From Trichosphaerium sp. ATCC 40318 (taxonomy: Eukaryota; Discosea; Flabellinia; Trichosidae): a stretch of DNA of 64,000 nucleotides. The stretch covers positions 62,001 through 126,000 of the forward strand of contig JALMLS010000562.1 of assembly GCA_038496445.1 (NCBI GenBank). Direction: 5' to 3'. The notes below the pieces were generated by a model. That model made no database searches and had not been told where the DNA came from. It saw only the letters and a program-made list of their open reading frames with translations. Of this stretch, positions 12,348 to 22,764 are shown piece by piece. The position numbers were made by a program, and so were the translations under genes. Numbering within the stretch: the first letter of the stretch is position 1; every line of letters starts with the position of its first letter.

Positions 12348-13264
12348 ACGAATGTGAACGCTATTTAAAAAACTAAACAAATAACCCTGTAAATAAACGT
12401 TATGTGTACATACAAATCATTCACTTATGCAGATTGTGCATTTGTAGACAAAGTTGTGAGCACTAGTGAAACAGACGGGTTGCAAATAGCGATACCGTTT
12501 TTTTTGCGCGCGTTTAGCGCGGGAATGTAAGAATTTTGGTGTAAACGATGCGAAATGAACAGTTGGAGAAAAAGATGTTACACGTATCGCAGTTTAATGC
12601 GTGTTTGTTGTTACCGCTTGTGCACAGTGGCTTACATATCTAAACAGATAAATGTTGCCATTTAATACCAAAAAAATTGTATTTCAAGCCCTCACACTCT
12701 CGCTCGCTCTGAATATAATTTTACTACGCGTAGTGGTGAATTTTAAAGCATATATAGCGAAACGAGTAGTGTGGTGGGTGGAATTCAAAAGCAAGTTGGT
12801 TTGTATTTTTAGTACGTATTTTTGTATGACGGTGTGTAAACGCGGTATATACGCGTAAACTATAGTTGAAGGTATCGTGGTTTGTATAATCGGCGGAGTT
12901 ACTAATTTGGTGGCAGAGCCATCGAAGTTGAGGCAGTATACTTTGCCATGCAAATCTGTGCAGCGTAAAGATGTATTTTACGCTTGTTTTATCGCTAAAG
13001 GCACCTCTGGGCGGAGAGGAATGTGGAATTTGCTGGGGTAATTTCAGGTTTTGCGTGTCAGAGTTTTAAACAAACAAAACTACCCGAGACGCATATCAAC
13101 GCTTCCTCAGGTACGATACCTTCCTTTAAACCAAGTTTGCTTTAAACCGTTTCGGTAGTTTACACTAACGGCAAACGGGTGTTTCTAAACCACTTCTCTA
13201 CTTATTATACATACTTACAACACATTAGGCTACAGTTTACATTTTTTACTAACGAACTGAGATC
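12348..13264. other. Intergenic, about 0.9 kb, no gene recognised
   Basis: Short ORFs on both strands (for example minus strand 12684-12953) lack an ATG with splice support and resemble nothing known. Several TATATA-like stretches and paired ACGCG-containing words (12725-12860) are present, with no clear RNA gene. It probably holds the promoter of the downstream F-box gene. Confidence 0.4.
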
Positions 13265-14753
13265 ATGTCCTTCACCGCTTCCCTTCTGTACCCTATCTCC
13301 TGTGCGAGCAGCTCCAAGCGAAAGTCAGTTACTCAAGGTCGCCGAGACGCTCTATCCAACGATTCCCTGCCTACGAAGAGAATAAAGGTTACTATATCGT
13401 CTGGTACGCTTTACATCTACGCTCAAAAAGTAGAATTCTAGTGTTTGTCAGCCGTCAACTTTGCTTGTTCGCACAGTTTGGACATGTAGGAGGGAATTTC
13501 TCTTTTCACGGTGAACCATACCCAAAAAATCACTTGTTCAACTCTCCACCCGATTTTTCGTTCTGTTTTTTTTTTGACAACCTAAAAAAGTTTTCTCCTG
13601 AATCTTGACTTCCATTTACGGTGTTGTAGTGAAAGTAAGCTCCGATGACGCACCAAAGACTGAGTTTCGTGACCTACCAAGTGAAATCAATATCGAAATA
13701 CTACACTTCTTGACGTGGGAGGAGAAAATGCCTATTACCACTGTATGTAAAAACTGGAATAAGTGGATCCACGAGCATACAACTCATATTAAAGTAACAA
13801 GGGAGTTTAATAACTTGGTACGTATAAATTTCCATTTTCAGGCGAAAAGTTGTACCGAAAAAAGAAAAAGGTTCTAATTTGTCTACTAGGTTTGTGCTTT
13901 CCCTCATATTACCCATTGTAAATTCCTAGTTGAATGCGATGAGTATGAGATACTCACTAGATGGAAACGCCTACAAGTAAGTTTTTTTTTGAGTCGAGGA
14001 GTAACTTTTTTATTTTTCTTTTTTCTCTTTGCCTTTACGTTGAGTTTTCAAAGAGTTTTCCTAACTTTTTGTTCTAAAAAAGGCAATATCTTGGGGAGGC
14101 ACTTCTGATATGACTTTTGGTCAGTGCCCACGCGGATTGCTTGATGTTATGGGTAGAATATCCTCTCTTCGCCATGTACAGTATGTGCAGATCACGTCGA
14201 GCGTCTTTCCTTGGATTCTTATTTTTCATTTAGTATGCACCATAAAGAAGGAAGTTGCAGTACTTGCGCTGAGCGATACGGCTGGTTAAAACAGGTACTT
14301 TTGATAGCGCTTTTTTCAAGCTATTAACGAGTTGGCTTTAGTTGAAGACCCTTAAGCTTGAGAGCATGGGATCGTTGAGAACTGACATTAGATCTAATAT
14401 TGTGACCCTCAAAAATTTGGAACATTTAGCACTTATTGACTGCCGATTTGATGCAACAATCGTAAGATTTTTTAATTTTCTTCTGAGTACTTACAACACC
14501 CTAAAGGGATTCCAAGACGAAAATTTCTTTGATGATGTATGCAAACTTGATCATTTGAAGAAGTTATCTGTATCCGAAAATGCTTTTACTGCATGGGAAC
14601 GAAAGCAACTGAAAAAGCAATTTGGGAAAAAGTACACAAAAAAACCGTACAGTGGTTTTCCTGTTTACTTACAGTTTCACCTTTAGGATGTTACTAACTG
14701 CACCATACATCGAAGATCAAGAGGATGCTGCTACAGAGCCAGCTCAGGAATAA
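13265..14753 (+). CDS. F-box protein with C-terminal leucine-rich region
   Basis: Probable substrate receptor of an SCF ubiquitin ligase. Exon 1 (13265-13403) encodes a Ser-rich N-terminus with basic KRKS and KRIK patches, possibly a nuclear signal. After an intron of about 225 nt, exon 2 begins with VSSDDAPKTEFRDLPSEINI and continues as an F-box: LPSEINIEILHFLTWEEKM, ITTVCKNWNKWI. Later exons carry short LRR-like stretches (LKTLKLESMGSL, LKNLEHLALIDCRF, LDHLKKLSVSEN). A final small exon gives MLLTAPYIEDQEDAATEPAQ and the stop at 14751-14753. The joins at 13404 and near 14655 are in phase. The substrate is unknown. Confidence 0.75.
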
Positions 14754-15031
14754 ACGTCATGACAGCACATTAGAGCACGAAGCTACCGAAATCAAAAAAT
14801 AGTGCTTTTTTGTTTTTGACGCGCAAGCAGCGCGCCCCTTACCCCGCGTGTTGGTTGCATAAAGACGCACACCTCGGCTGAAAGACTCTACGGAGAATTC
14901 GTCAATATCAATGACTGTATGGGAGGAAAAATTTGAACTGAAAACTTACAAGACTTTTGTACAACTAAATTATTTTATTCCTATTAATACTCCGTCTACA
15001 GTTCTTTTTCTCTGGTATTCTTGAGTTTGTT

Positions 15032-16243
15032 TTAAGTTTTGATTAAACCACCTGATACTCCTATTATGCGCTTGACTTTGGTTAGTCTTGCTATTCCTTC
15101 TGTTGTCACGTGTAGGCATCCTCCTAATTTGAGTGTATGTACGTTGGTCAAAAAAGCCAAACCTTCGTCTGTTATTAGTGTGCGTGACAGGTTGAGGAGG
15201 TAAACTTTCGATAGATATTGCATCCCATCATCAGTAACATGCTCGCAATGGCTTATATTAACGCTATATGCCTTGGTAAGAGCCTTGATGCCGTCATCCG
15301 TGATTTGACTGCAGTAGCTAAGATTAATAGTATGAACTTTACAACAAATAATCTTCAAGGTTTCGTCAGTGATGTTGACGCATCCACCCAATTCGAGAGT
15401 GTGAGCCCCAGAAAGTGCTCGTATGCTTTCATCGAGTATACCATAACACCCAGTAAGATCAACTGTGTGCGCTCCAGCAAGCGCTTTCACATCAGTGACT
15501 TGAGTAAAAGACAAATCAATTGTATGAATTCCAGCCAAGCTACTCAAATCAGTGATAGCTGTACACCCAGCGTCAAGTGTATGAATACCAGCCAGATTAG
15601 AGATTGACGAGTTAGTGAGACTCGCGCATGCCCGACAGTATAGCTTTTTTACGCCAGCCAACGCTTTTATGCCTTCATCAGTTACTAAGTCTAAAGATAA
15701 AATATCGATAGTATGCACACCAGCCAAAGCCTTAATGCCTTCATCAGTTACCTTTCTACAGCAAGCCATGTGAATCTCATGAACGCCTGCTAGCGCTTTA
15801 ATGCCTTTATCAGTTACTTTAGAGCAGCCAGTGATATTTATAGTATGAATTCCAGATAAGTGTTTGAGAGCTTCATCTGTTATGTTAAAACAACCGGCAA
15901 TGTTGATGACCCTCACACAAGAGAAGCTTTGGATGAGCTCATCAGTTATCGACGACTTTATACAACTCTTCAAATCGATATTCTTTACATCCCTTAGATG
16001 CCCAGCCCCTTCTGCTGTTGTAAGAAATATACGAGAGTTACGAACAAGAGCCGGACATGAACTAACTACTCTCGCTCCTTCACTGCTTCTCACAATAACA
16101 TGCTCATACCCAATCCTCTCGTGGATAACTTTGGATAGTACACTACAGCTCTGTACAGCATTACAGCGCGCAGTATCTGGGAGGTGATTCAAGATTTCAC
16201 CAATAATTTCGTAAGGAAGACTCAATAATATAGCAGTCGCCAT
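15032..16243 (-). CDS. Intronless F-box/leucine-rich repeat protein, 403 residues
   Basis: Single uninterrupted ORF in an intron-rich neighbourhood. Residues 5-45 are an F-box (LLSLPYEIIGEILNHLPD, then SCSVLSKVIHER). From about residue 85 there are some 13 regular repeats of 22-25 residues of the form ITDEGIKALAGVHTIDLxxC, the cysteine-containing or AMN1-type LRR. The tracts GIKALAGVH and DVKALAG recur almost unchanged, which points to recent repeat amplification. Such a protein would recruit substrates to an SCF ubiquitin ligase. Repeats with the AGVHTIDLS wording resemble LRR families of amoebae and large DNA viruses that I know, but direction and source of any transfer are untested. The stop is at 15032-15034 and the ATG at 16243. 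Confidence 0.88.
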   Translation of the reverse strand: MATAILLSLPYEIIGEILNHLPDTARCNAVQSCSVLSKVIHERIGYEHVIVRSSEGARVVSSCPALVRNSRIFLTTAEGAGHLRDVKNIDLKSCIKSSITDELIQSFSCVRVINIAGCFNITDEALKHLSGIHTINITGCSKVTDKGIKALAGVHEIHMACCRKVTDEGIKALAGVHTIDILSLDLVTDEGIKALAGVKKLYCRACASLTNSSISNLAGIHTLDAGCTAITDLSSLAGIHTIDLSFTQVTDVKALAGAHTVDLTGCYGILDESIRALSGAHTLELGGCVNITDETLKIICCKVHTINLSYCSQITDDGIKALTKAYSVNISHCEHVTDDGMQYLSKVYLLNLSRTLITDEGLAFLTNVHTLKLGGCLHVTTEGIARLTKVKRIIGVSGGLIKT

Positions 16244-16487
16244 TGTAAAACAGCTTCAGCGGTGTTGTACTACAAGACAAAGTAGCGGTTACACCTTTTG
16301 TCGGTTAGCACGTGATTAATAGTTTTTTGTAGTTAAAACATCGCACCTGACGTAAATATGATGTGTAGTTGCTGTAATTGAAGTTAACGTTTTGTTTTGA
16401 CTTTACAAGGCAACAGTTCTTTGTACAACTTATTCGTTCAGTTTAAGTCGTATTTTGAAGCAATTAGCACTCTGTGGTAAGCCCATC

Positions 16488-17653
16488 ATGAATATCTTAC
16501 CACACAAGAGTTGGCATGTATGGAAATACGATAATAGGCTTAAAGTATTACGTGACGAGAAAGAACATAAAGAAAAGGTCAAAGAAGAACGTAAACGTAA
16601 ACGGGCTGCAGTATGTGAAATAAAACTACAATTTCGACAATAACGGCTCTAATCATAATTCCATAGGATCAAGAAGCGCGATATAAGCGTATACGCAAGA
16701 AACACAAGCCAAATGACCCTCTCGAAGAAGAAACAGCAAAACAAGCAGAAGGAGTGGTGCCACCTGGTATGGATGAGCCTGCGCCTATGAGCTCGTCGTT
16801 ACATGAACACGTTAATTTATTTGGTACGTTACAACAATTTTTTCGCCATGCCTTTTCCCTTATCCCGTACGTAGGCCATTTGGAGAAAAAAAGCATACAC
16901 GGAAAGAAGTTTATAAACTCGAAGAAAGCTGCACCTCATCCGGATAATGTTGCTGAGGAAAAGTATAAAACAGATAAGCTTGAGAGACGGTGGACAACGT
17001 ACTTGGGTCAGAGCTCTGCAGAGATGAAAAGTACGTGGTCTGGATTCAGCAATGCCATTTTCTTTTTGTTGATCTTTTTTTCTCGTTTTGTTGCAGTTGT
17101 TATGAGGTTTAATGTAGCTTATACTTTTTATTAAGAGGTTAAACCGTGGTATTATGAAGAGTCAGCACCAAAAACCTCTTGGGAGGTTAGAAAATCTGAG
17201 AGACGTAAATCAGAAATAGATCCTTTGAAAGACCTTCAAACGTTTTTAAAAGCAACAAAAGACTTCAACGAAGACGAGAAAAAGCGAACTGAAAGAGATA
17301 AAAGATATCAACAACGTCTCACGCCTGGGAGAAGACAAAGACGTATTGAGCCACGCCGTGATAGGCGTAGTGAAGATAGAGATGTAAGAGATAAGGAAAC
17401 AGATAAGTCAAGCAAGAAGAAGGACAAGAAAGACAAGAAGAAAAAGCACAAAAAACATAAACTTACAAAAGAAGAGAAAATACAAAAAATGCGTCAAGAG
17501 AGACTTGAACGAGAGAGTAAAGAGAGACAGCGTATACTTGATATGAATAAACCACAACCAAGGAATAGAAGGAATAATAACAGGAGACCAAATGGTTCAC
17601 GACGAAATATTCGTTTAGAACGTGGTGGTGCAAAGTTACGCAGTGATTACTAA
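16488..17653 (+). CDS. LENG1: LENG1-like protein with CIR_N domain
   Basis: Homologue of leukocyte receptor cluster member 1, a nuclear protein found with spliceosome complexes. The start is chosen because the family begins MNILPHKSWHVWKYDNR here (human MNILPKKSWHVRNKDN). The CIR_N module continues with VLRDEKEHKEKVKEERKRKR. Exon 3 contains DQEARYKRIRKKHKPND; exon 4 contains RWTTYLGQSSAEMK, matching the human LTYLGQSAAE motif; exon 5 starts VKPWYYEESAPKTSW (human PPWY). The long basic C-terminus is Lys/Arg/Glu-rich with a KKKDKKDKKKKHKKHK tract, probably a nuclear signal. Introns of 45-110 nt begin GTATGT and GTACGT. A CACGTG element (16309-16314) lies in the short divergent promoter shared with the LRR gene. 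Confidence 0.92.
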
Positions 17654-17778
17654 TTCCTTAAAGTCGTCTTGATTGTAAATAAGTTGTAAATAAAAATCAA
17701 AACCCTCAAGCTTTTTTGTAGACAAATACAGTACACAAAGACATACGAATTTGATGTAGTAGAAAATTTCTTTGCAAA

Positions 17779-17912
17779 ATGAATACACGTGATCGCGCGT
17801 TATTGAGGTAAATTCATTACCTCACAAGTTATGCAACAGGATAGTGATAAAGGGTCCTAGTTTAATTGAAGGACTACAAGAACGTTTCTTTTCTGAGTGT
17901 TCGACATCTTAA
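17779..17912 (+). CDS. Possible 33-residue microprotein, two exons
   Basis: An ATG at 17779 opens MNTRDRALLR. A short intron with GTAAAT donor and CAACAG acceptor then joins in frame to IVIKGPSLIEGLQERFFS and a stop at 17910-17912. The frame is clean, but there is no family match and no length to judge coding character. It sits just downstream of LENG1 and could instead be non-coding. Confidence 0.3.
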
Positions 17913-18573
17913 AAAAGCGCCATTCATTAATTTGATATGAGCTCTAGTACTAGCACAGTGCATCAGTGTGAATTGTTCAGGGATCTGAGCTAGGTATAGC
18001 GTTAAACTACCTTTGGACTGGATTTGGGAGGTATATTCTTAGCTCGCTGTAGCAATTGCCACAACCCTGCACTATGTAAGTTACGGTAACAACGCTGAGG
18101 CATCCACAGTTGTAGAGATAACTGAACAGTGAACGCTTATCCTCGCGTCTTGTTAGGACTGAAAATTTCTGTAAACTGCTTTGTGATTGCGGCAACTACA
18201 AGGACTGGCTAGTTACTCACGTGCTCAACCTACAAGCCAATGTAACTGAATTACTTGCGACTGTAAGCTGACGCAAACTTCATTACGGGTAGGAACCAGC
18301 GCTTTCATTGAAATAGCTATGACGTTACCAACAAGTTTATGCAAAATCGGATTTTACCCAACGACTAGTACTGTCTCTCAGAAGATACAAATTATTGCAG
18401 CAAACGTTTCGTGACGTTTGTGTTGTGAGTCAAACATCGCTACAGTGATGTCATAACACGTGATAAAAAAAAAGAGCAAATACTACAAAAGTTGTGATTC
18501 GTTACTTATCCAAAAGAATCATAATCACAACCAACACAACAACACAACTTATCTACGACTCTAAAAGCAAAAC
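17913..18573. other. Intergenic, about 0.66 kb, no gene recognised
   Basis: No convincing coding exon on either strand. The minus-strand open stretch 18007-18195 is cysteine-containing but lacks an ATG. CACGTG occurs near 18221 and 18459. The last 80 bases are CA- and AC-rich and probably form the 5' leader of the next gene. Confidence 0.4.
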
Positions 18574-18987
18574 ATGGGAAAAAACGAGACCACACTCAAG
18601 GCAGCGCTCGGCGGGAAAATATCTAGTAACTACGAAATTCTGGTGGATGGCACTGCATCACATACACCACCAAATAGCACAACCGGATACACTTGTTTGC
18701 TTGTGTACACAACAAACAGCACAAAAGCAATAGTCGCAAAGGGCGGCACTTTCGACAATGGTAGTCAACAATCTGAGCACGAAAAGCTCTTCAGGTATGC
18801 ACAAACGCACGGTTGGATCCCACAGAACACGAATCGAGCTCATGTTAGTGGATGGAGTATTGACTCAAACGGGGTGTTTGGGTATCATTCTAGCACTTTC
18901 AACATAGTTCTTGGCAGTACCGGGATTGAAGCGTCTAGAAACATGGCCCAATTCGAAAAAGACTTGTTGGAAGACATGTTTACCTAG
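18574..18987 (+). CDS. Unknown intronless protein, 137 residues
   Basis: An uninterrupted ORF from a well-placed ATG, preceded by an AC-rich leader. No signal peptide and no transmembrane segment. It is rich in Ser, Thr, Asn and Gly, with features such as YEILVDGTASHTPPNS, FDNGSQQSEHEKLFRYAQ and GVFGYHSSTFNIVLGS, suggesting a globular alpha/beta fold. I recognise no family. The end is uncertain: a weak GTTTAC donor near 18979 could splice to an exon after the CGCAG near 19095 (EPNEAELHHCVAVMAF), replacing the last residues. Composition is somewhat richer in G+C than its surroundings. Confidence 0.65.
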   Translation: MGKNETTLKAALGGKISSNYEILVDGTASHTPPNSTTGYTCLLVYTTNSTKAIVAKGGTFDNGSQQSEHEKLFRYAQTHGWIPQNTNRAHVSGWSIDSNGVFGYHSSTFNIVLGSTGIEASRNMAQFEKDLLEDMFT

Positions 18988-19432
18988 GCAGCTCATACAT
19001 CCATCCATAGTGTAGTACATTTGAATAAATACAATTGCAACTTCAACATGTGTCAAAATAGTTTGGACAATTAGCTTATCTTTGTATTCCGCAGTTGAGC
19101 CAAATGAGGCTGAACTTCACCATTGTGTTGCAGTCATGGCCTTCTGATAGCGAATATCAAGAGGTCAGTTCACTAAAAGGTGTTATTGTAACTGTTGATG
19201 GACTGCCACTGATTGAAAACAGTTACTATGATTAAGGTTATTGTTTATATAATAAAACCAACACCTAGCAATATATATAGAGATGGCCGTTAACAGCTTT
19301 AGCCGTTTAAGGTTCTAAAATCCGCTAAAAAAATAAAGGTGAAAAGTACAAAGATTCTGAGGTTGCGTAGATTTACAAGTGAGTGCTCTGATACTCCAAA
19401 CATAGAGGGAAAAGCTTTTATACTTTTATTGG
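18988..19432. other. Intergenic, about 0.44 kb, possible extra exon
   Basis: Contains the possible 3' exon of the upstream gene near 19096-19147 and a 43-codon ORF at about 19103-19234; neither is confirmed. The rest is AT-rich and probably holds the 3' ends of the converging genes. Confidence 0.35.
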
Positions 19433-21532
19433 TCACACATTCTTGGCATATGTGTCACCAAGAGCACCGCTACCAGTAATAAGGTTACAGTGGGTAATAT
19501 AGAACAAATTGCATATAGAGTTGTCGTAGCTTGTAAAGAAATAACATCTGGAATCAGCACTGCAAAGAGCCTGGCATTCGGCTTTGGTTACAGAAGTGTC
19601 TCTAGGGAAAGCACACTCACCTGCACCACCAACCCAGTCGCAGTGGGTTACAGTTGAACCTGTATAGTAACCGTCACAGTAGACAAACTCACCACGATGC
19701 ATATCTTTACGACATCCTTGGCAAGTTGCTGTAGAGCCTATACGAATTGCAGAATATGCACTAGCAATAGTAGGCGCAGTAGATGGAGCATCGGTTGTTT
19801 GAGCTGGTGTTGGAGCATCAGTGGGGGCGTCGGTAGGAGGTGGCGTCGTTGTTGGATGTGTATTTGGGGCGTCGGTAGGTGCTGGTGTGGGACATGACTC
19901 TTTCGTTAAGAAAAAGTTTGATGCTGGAACTACGTGAATCGACGTAGACGATGGAAGTTCCCATTCCAGTTTGCCTTCGGCATGTCCAGTTTGATCGTAC
20001 ACCTCATATACAATTGTATAGTAAGACCCACCAACCATGTATCTACTTCCTGACATAACCTTGGAACCAGGAAAGAACCTACAAGAAATTATTAGAAAAC
20101 AACTTTGGATACTGACGAATTCGCACGTGTCAATTATTAGCTTATCTCCGATGTACAACTTTCCTCCATCATTTGATGTTGTGGTAAACTTATACTCACC
20201 AGTTATAGGAGCTTTAATATAGCCCTAGAATATCATAAGAAATATTGTTGGTTTTGAGTGACAGTGTACACTCCATCTAGCTGCAAATCGATCTGCATTA
20301 ACACCAGGTGCTGGCGATGCGGTTTGCCAGTTATTGTTGATTACTGAAGCTTTCTCAGTACGGACTAACGTGTAAAAGACAGTACTTGTATCGTATGATC
20401 CTAGATAGTTATAAAACTCCAAACGAAGTCCGTTTGCCGATAGTGCAGCTTGGCAAGCTAAATAAGAAACAAGTAAGAAATCAGTCAAAAAATGGTATTC
20501 GTCATACCAGACTCGATTGGTCTACAAGTACGAACCGATAGTCCCAAGAAATTGCTTGATGGGCAGTTTGGAAACGCTGAAACTCTTGCGGCAGTCTCGG
20601 CCCACGATTTTCCTGGAAAAGATATGAGGAGCCGAATTTTGTAAGAGAATTGTACCATCGCAAAGCTTGCTTCTACAATCGGCACAAACGGTTGTCATGT
20701 CAGTTTCAATAAAACCTTCAGGACAATCAGCAGGTGTACCGAATCCTCCAAAACATTGAGTGTCGTAGCAGTAGTTGTTAGGAGCTGTAGCGACTTTGAA
20801 AACAGCATCTATAGATGGTGATTACGAAGCAGGTAGCAAAGTGCGCACCATAGCAAAGAGCGTTGTCATGCCAAAATGCTTCTTCTTGTGGCCCTGCATA
20901 CCATGAAGCGCAAGTCCAATCAACTTAAACAAATTAGAGATACATAAAAGGGTAAGATTTGACGTACAAGGGCGATTGGTGTAGTCGTATGTCCATTGGA
21001 AGTTCAAATCAATGCTGCTGTCCCAGCAAAGATAGCTACTATCCCACGAATCAGGATCGAGTGGTTCATGTATGCGCTCACAACTTTTGCCAGCAATTGT
21101 GCCACTGGTACTAAACTCAAAAGCATCTAGTAGAGATTAGTCGAAGAGATAAAATCTATTGTATGTACCATAGGCTCCTGTATGAGCTGTCCAACACCAA
21201 TAGTTATCATCCCAAGAATGAACGCTAGGCTCGCTACTTGTTGCGAGAGATACACAGTACATGTTCTCGACTGGGCCGCGGTATGAAAATTTGAACAAAG
21301 GGTGAGCGCCAATAGAATTGGCTGCTTCAGCCTTGCGTTTTTCAAAGGCTTGCTGTTCGGCTGTTGTAGCAGGATAGTCTAGAAAAATAGACAAAGTTAG
21401 ACCTTGTTTTTGATGATCAGTTGAAGTACCCGCCACTATGCAGTATGTGAGTGCAAGTATTATCAAACAAGTCAATGTCTATGCTAGAGTCAGTGGTGCG
21501 ATATACAGCAATACACGTACAGTTGTTGTCAT
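19433..21532 (-). CDS. Secreted PA14-domain protein with cysteine-rich modules
   Basis: Probable cell-surface or extracellular carbohydrate-binding protein. The start at 21532 gives MTTT, spliced to a hydrophobic signal peptide (LTCLIILALTYCIVAG). Then come two or three related modules with the pattern SWDDNYWCW, SWDSSYLCW and FWHDNALCY, a cysteine-rich exon (APNNYCYDTQCFGGFG, TTVCADCRSKLC), and a PA14 domain: ANGLRLEFYNYLGSYD, SPAPGVNADRFAARWS, GYIKAPITGEYKFTTTSNDG, KLYIGDKLIIDT. A Pro/Thr-rich mucin-like linker (TDAPTDAPTPAQTT) follows, then a C-terminal PAN/apple-like cysteine module (CHxW, ECQALCSADSRCYFFTS). No membrane anchor is seen after it. Introns of about 40-70 nt were placed by frame; the one near 20821-20861 has a GTGCGC donor. 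Confidence 0.82.
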
Positions 21533-22069
21533 GCCTGTTAGACTTTGATAACTGTCTTAAACCTTGGTAGAAATCTCATGATTTTTTTTCCAGTTTTTTT
21601 CATCCAGCGCTTGTTTTGTCGAAAAAATTGCTCAAAGCCTCGTAGTCGATTCATATTGTGTCCTAGCGATTCACAACACAAAACCCTCTTCTACGTCAAC
21701 TATCGAAAAATGTTCTGTGAAAATGACACTTTGTTGCTTACTTTCGTCTTCGTTTTCGCTTGCCGTTCGTTGTCATAGCTATGTAGCCGCAAACTATTTA
21801 CTGTGACGAAACCAGTGAGTTCAACTGACTGACTATGTTCTTTGATTGTTTTGTACGTATGTTCCTCATTCTTTAAATCAAAGTACAGTTACGTCATAAC
21901 CTATGAATGTCAATACATGCGTGTTTGGTACCAATCGGTTGCATCATGTCGAAACACAATTTCCTGTTTTATTTGAAAAGCACGAAAAAAAAAGGAACGG
22001 AAACTGCGATTTTGTTCGGAGATAGGATTTTTTCGCATTAAAGTAACAAAACAAAAACTAACAAAAAAC
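21533..22069. other. Intergenic, about 0.54 kb, no gene recognised
   Basis: AT-rich DNA between two divergently transcribed secreted-protein genes (PA14 on the minus strand, small peptide on the plus strand). The open stretch at 21545-21778 has no recognisable product. It presumably holds both promoters. Confidence 0.4.
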
Positions 22070-22388
22070 ATGCCCAACAAATGTTTACGTCGTTTACTAA
22101 TTCTCAGTGCTACTGCGTTATTGTGGCTGTAATCAATTACTTAATGTCTTTGCGCATTGTGTTTTCGAAAGATAAACAGCTGCCAGAGTAGACTAGGTGA
22201 ATAGGCACTAGTATCTCAGGTTTTTTTGAAAGCAACTTTTTTATTATGTTGCTACTATGGAATGTTGTAGGACTTACAATGGGACTCTGTCTAAAGCTAA
22301 ATTTTGTTTCAAATACGACGCTCGTATTAACTGTGATACATTGTGGCAAAGCCAAATACCAGAGTCATGTTACTCAAACTCGAAATAA
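22070..22388 (+). CDS. Small secreted cysteine-containing peptide, about 58 residues
   Basis: Exon 1 (22070-22128) encodes a basic, then hydrophobic signal sequence, MPNKCLRRLLILSATALLW. A phase-2 intron with GTAATC donor and TTGTAG acceptor joins to exon 2 at 22271. Exon 2 encodes LTYNGTLSKAKFCFKYDARI and then INCDTLWQSQIPESCYSNSK with the stop at 22386-22388. The predicted mature peptide is under 40 residues with three cysteines and one N-glycosylation site (NGT). The reading frame is restored exactly by the splice. The family is unknown; it could be a secreted effector-like or signalling peptide, but that is inference. Confidence 0.45.
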
Positions 22389-22764
22389 AATTCTCAAAAC
22401 AGCAAATAACCATCATGGCACGTCTTGAAATTGGCCGACAACCTCTGTAATTGTTGTGTTAACTTTTGTTAAAAAACTTAGCACCCTTTACCGTAGGCAG
22501 ACAAAAGTTGTACCTTACTATAGCTCTAAATACTCTTAGTATCACGTGACAATGTATTACACTATCAATTACTGGTACCAATCTTGCTGCAAACAACACT
22601 TGAAAGAGAGGGAAACTGTTACTGTTACAATCAACGAACTTAAGTAATGCGAGAAGGGTTAGTTACAAATGAGGGTTTTATTGAGTTGTTGGGTCACTTT
22701 ATTTGGAGTTTGACAGTACCTGTCAAACAAAATGACTAACAGCTTGTAGTACACATTTGGAAAT
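22389..22764. other. Intergenic, about 0.38 kb, nothing recognised
   Basis: AT-rich spacer between convergent genes. It holds a CACGTG element at 22543-22548 within ATCACGTGAC. No coding exon was found. Confidence 0.4.

Noticed and set aside
12684-12953. Minus-strand ORF of 89 codons
   Set aside because: No recognised domain, no supporting splice signals, and composition like the surrounding AT-rich spacer.
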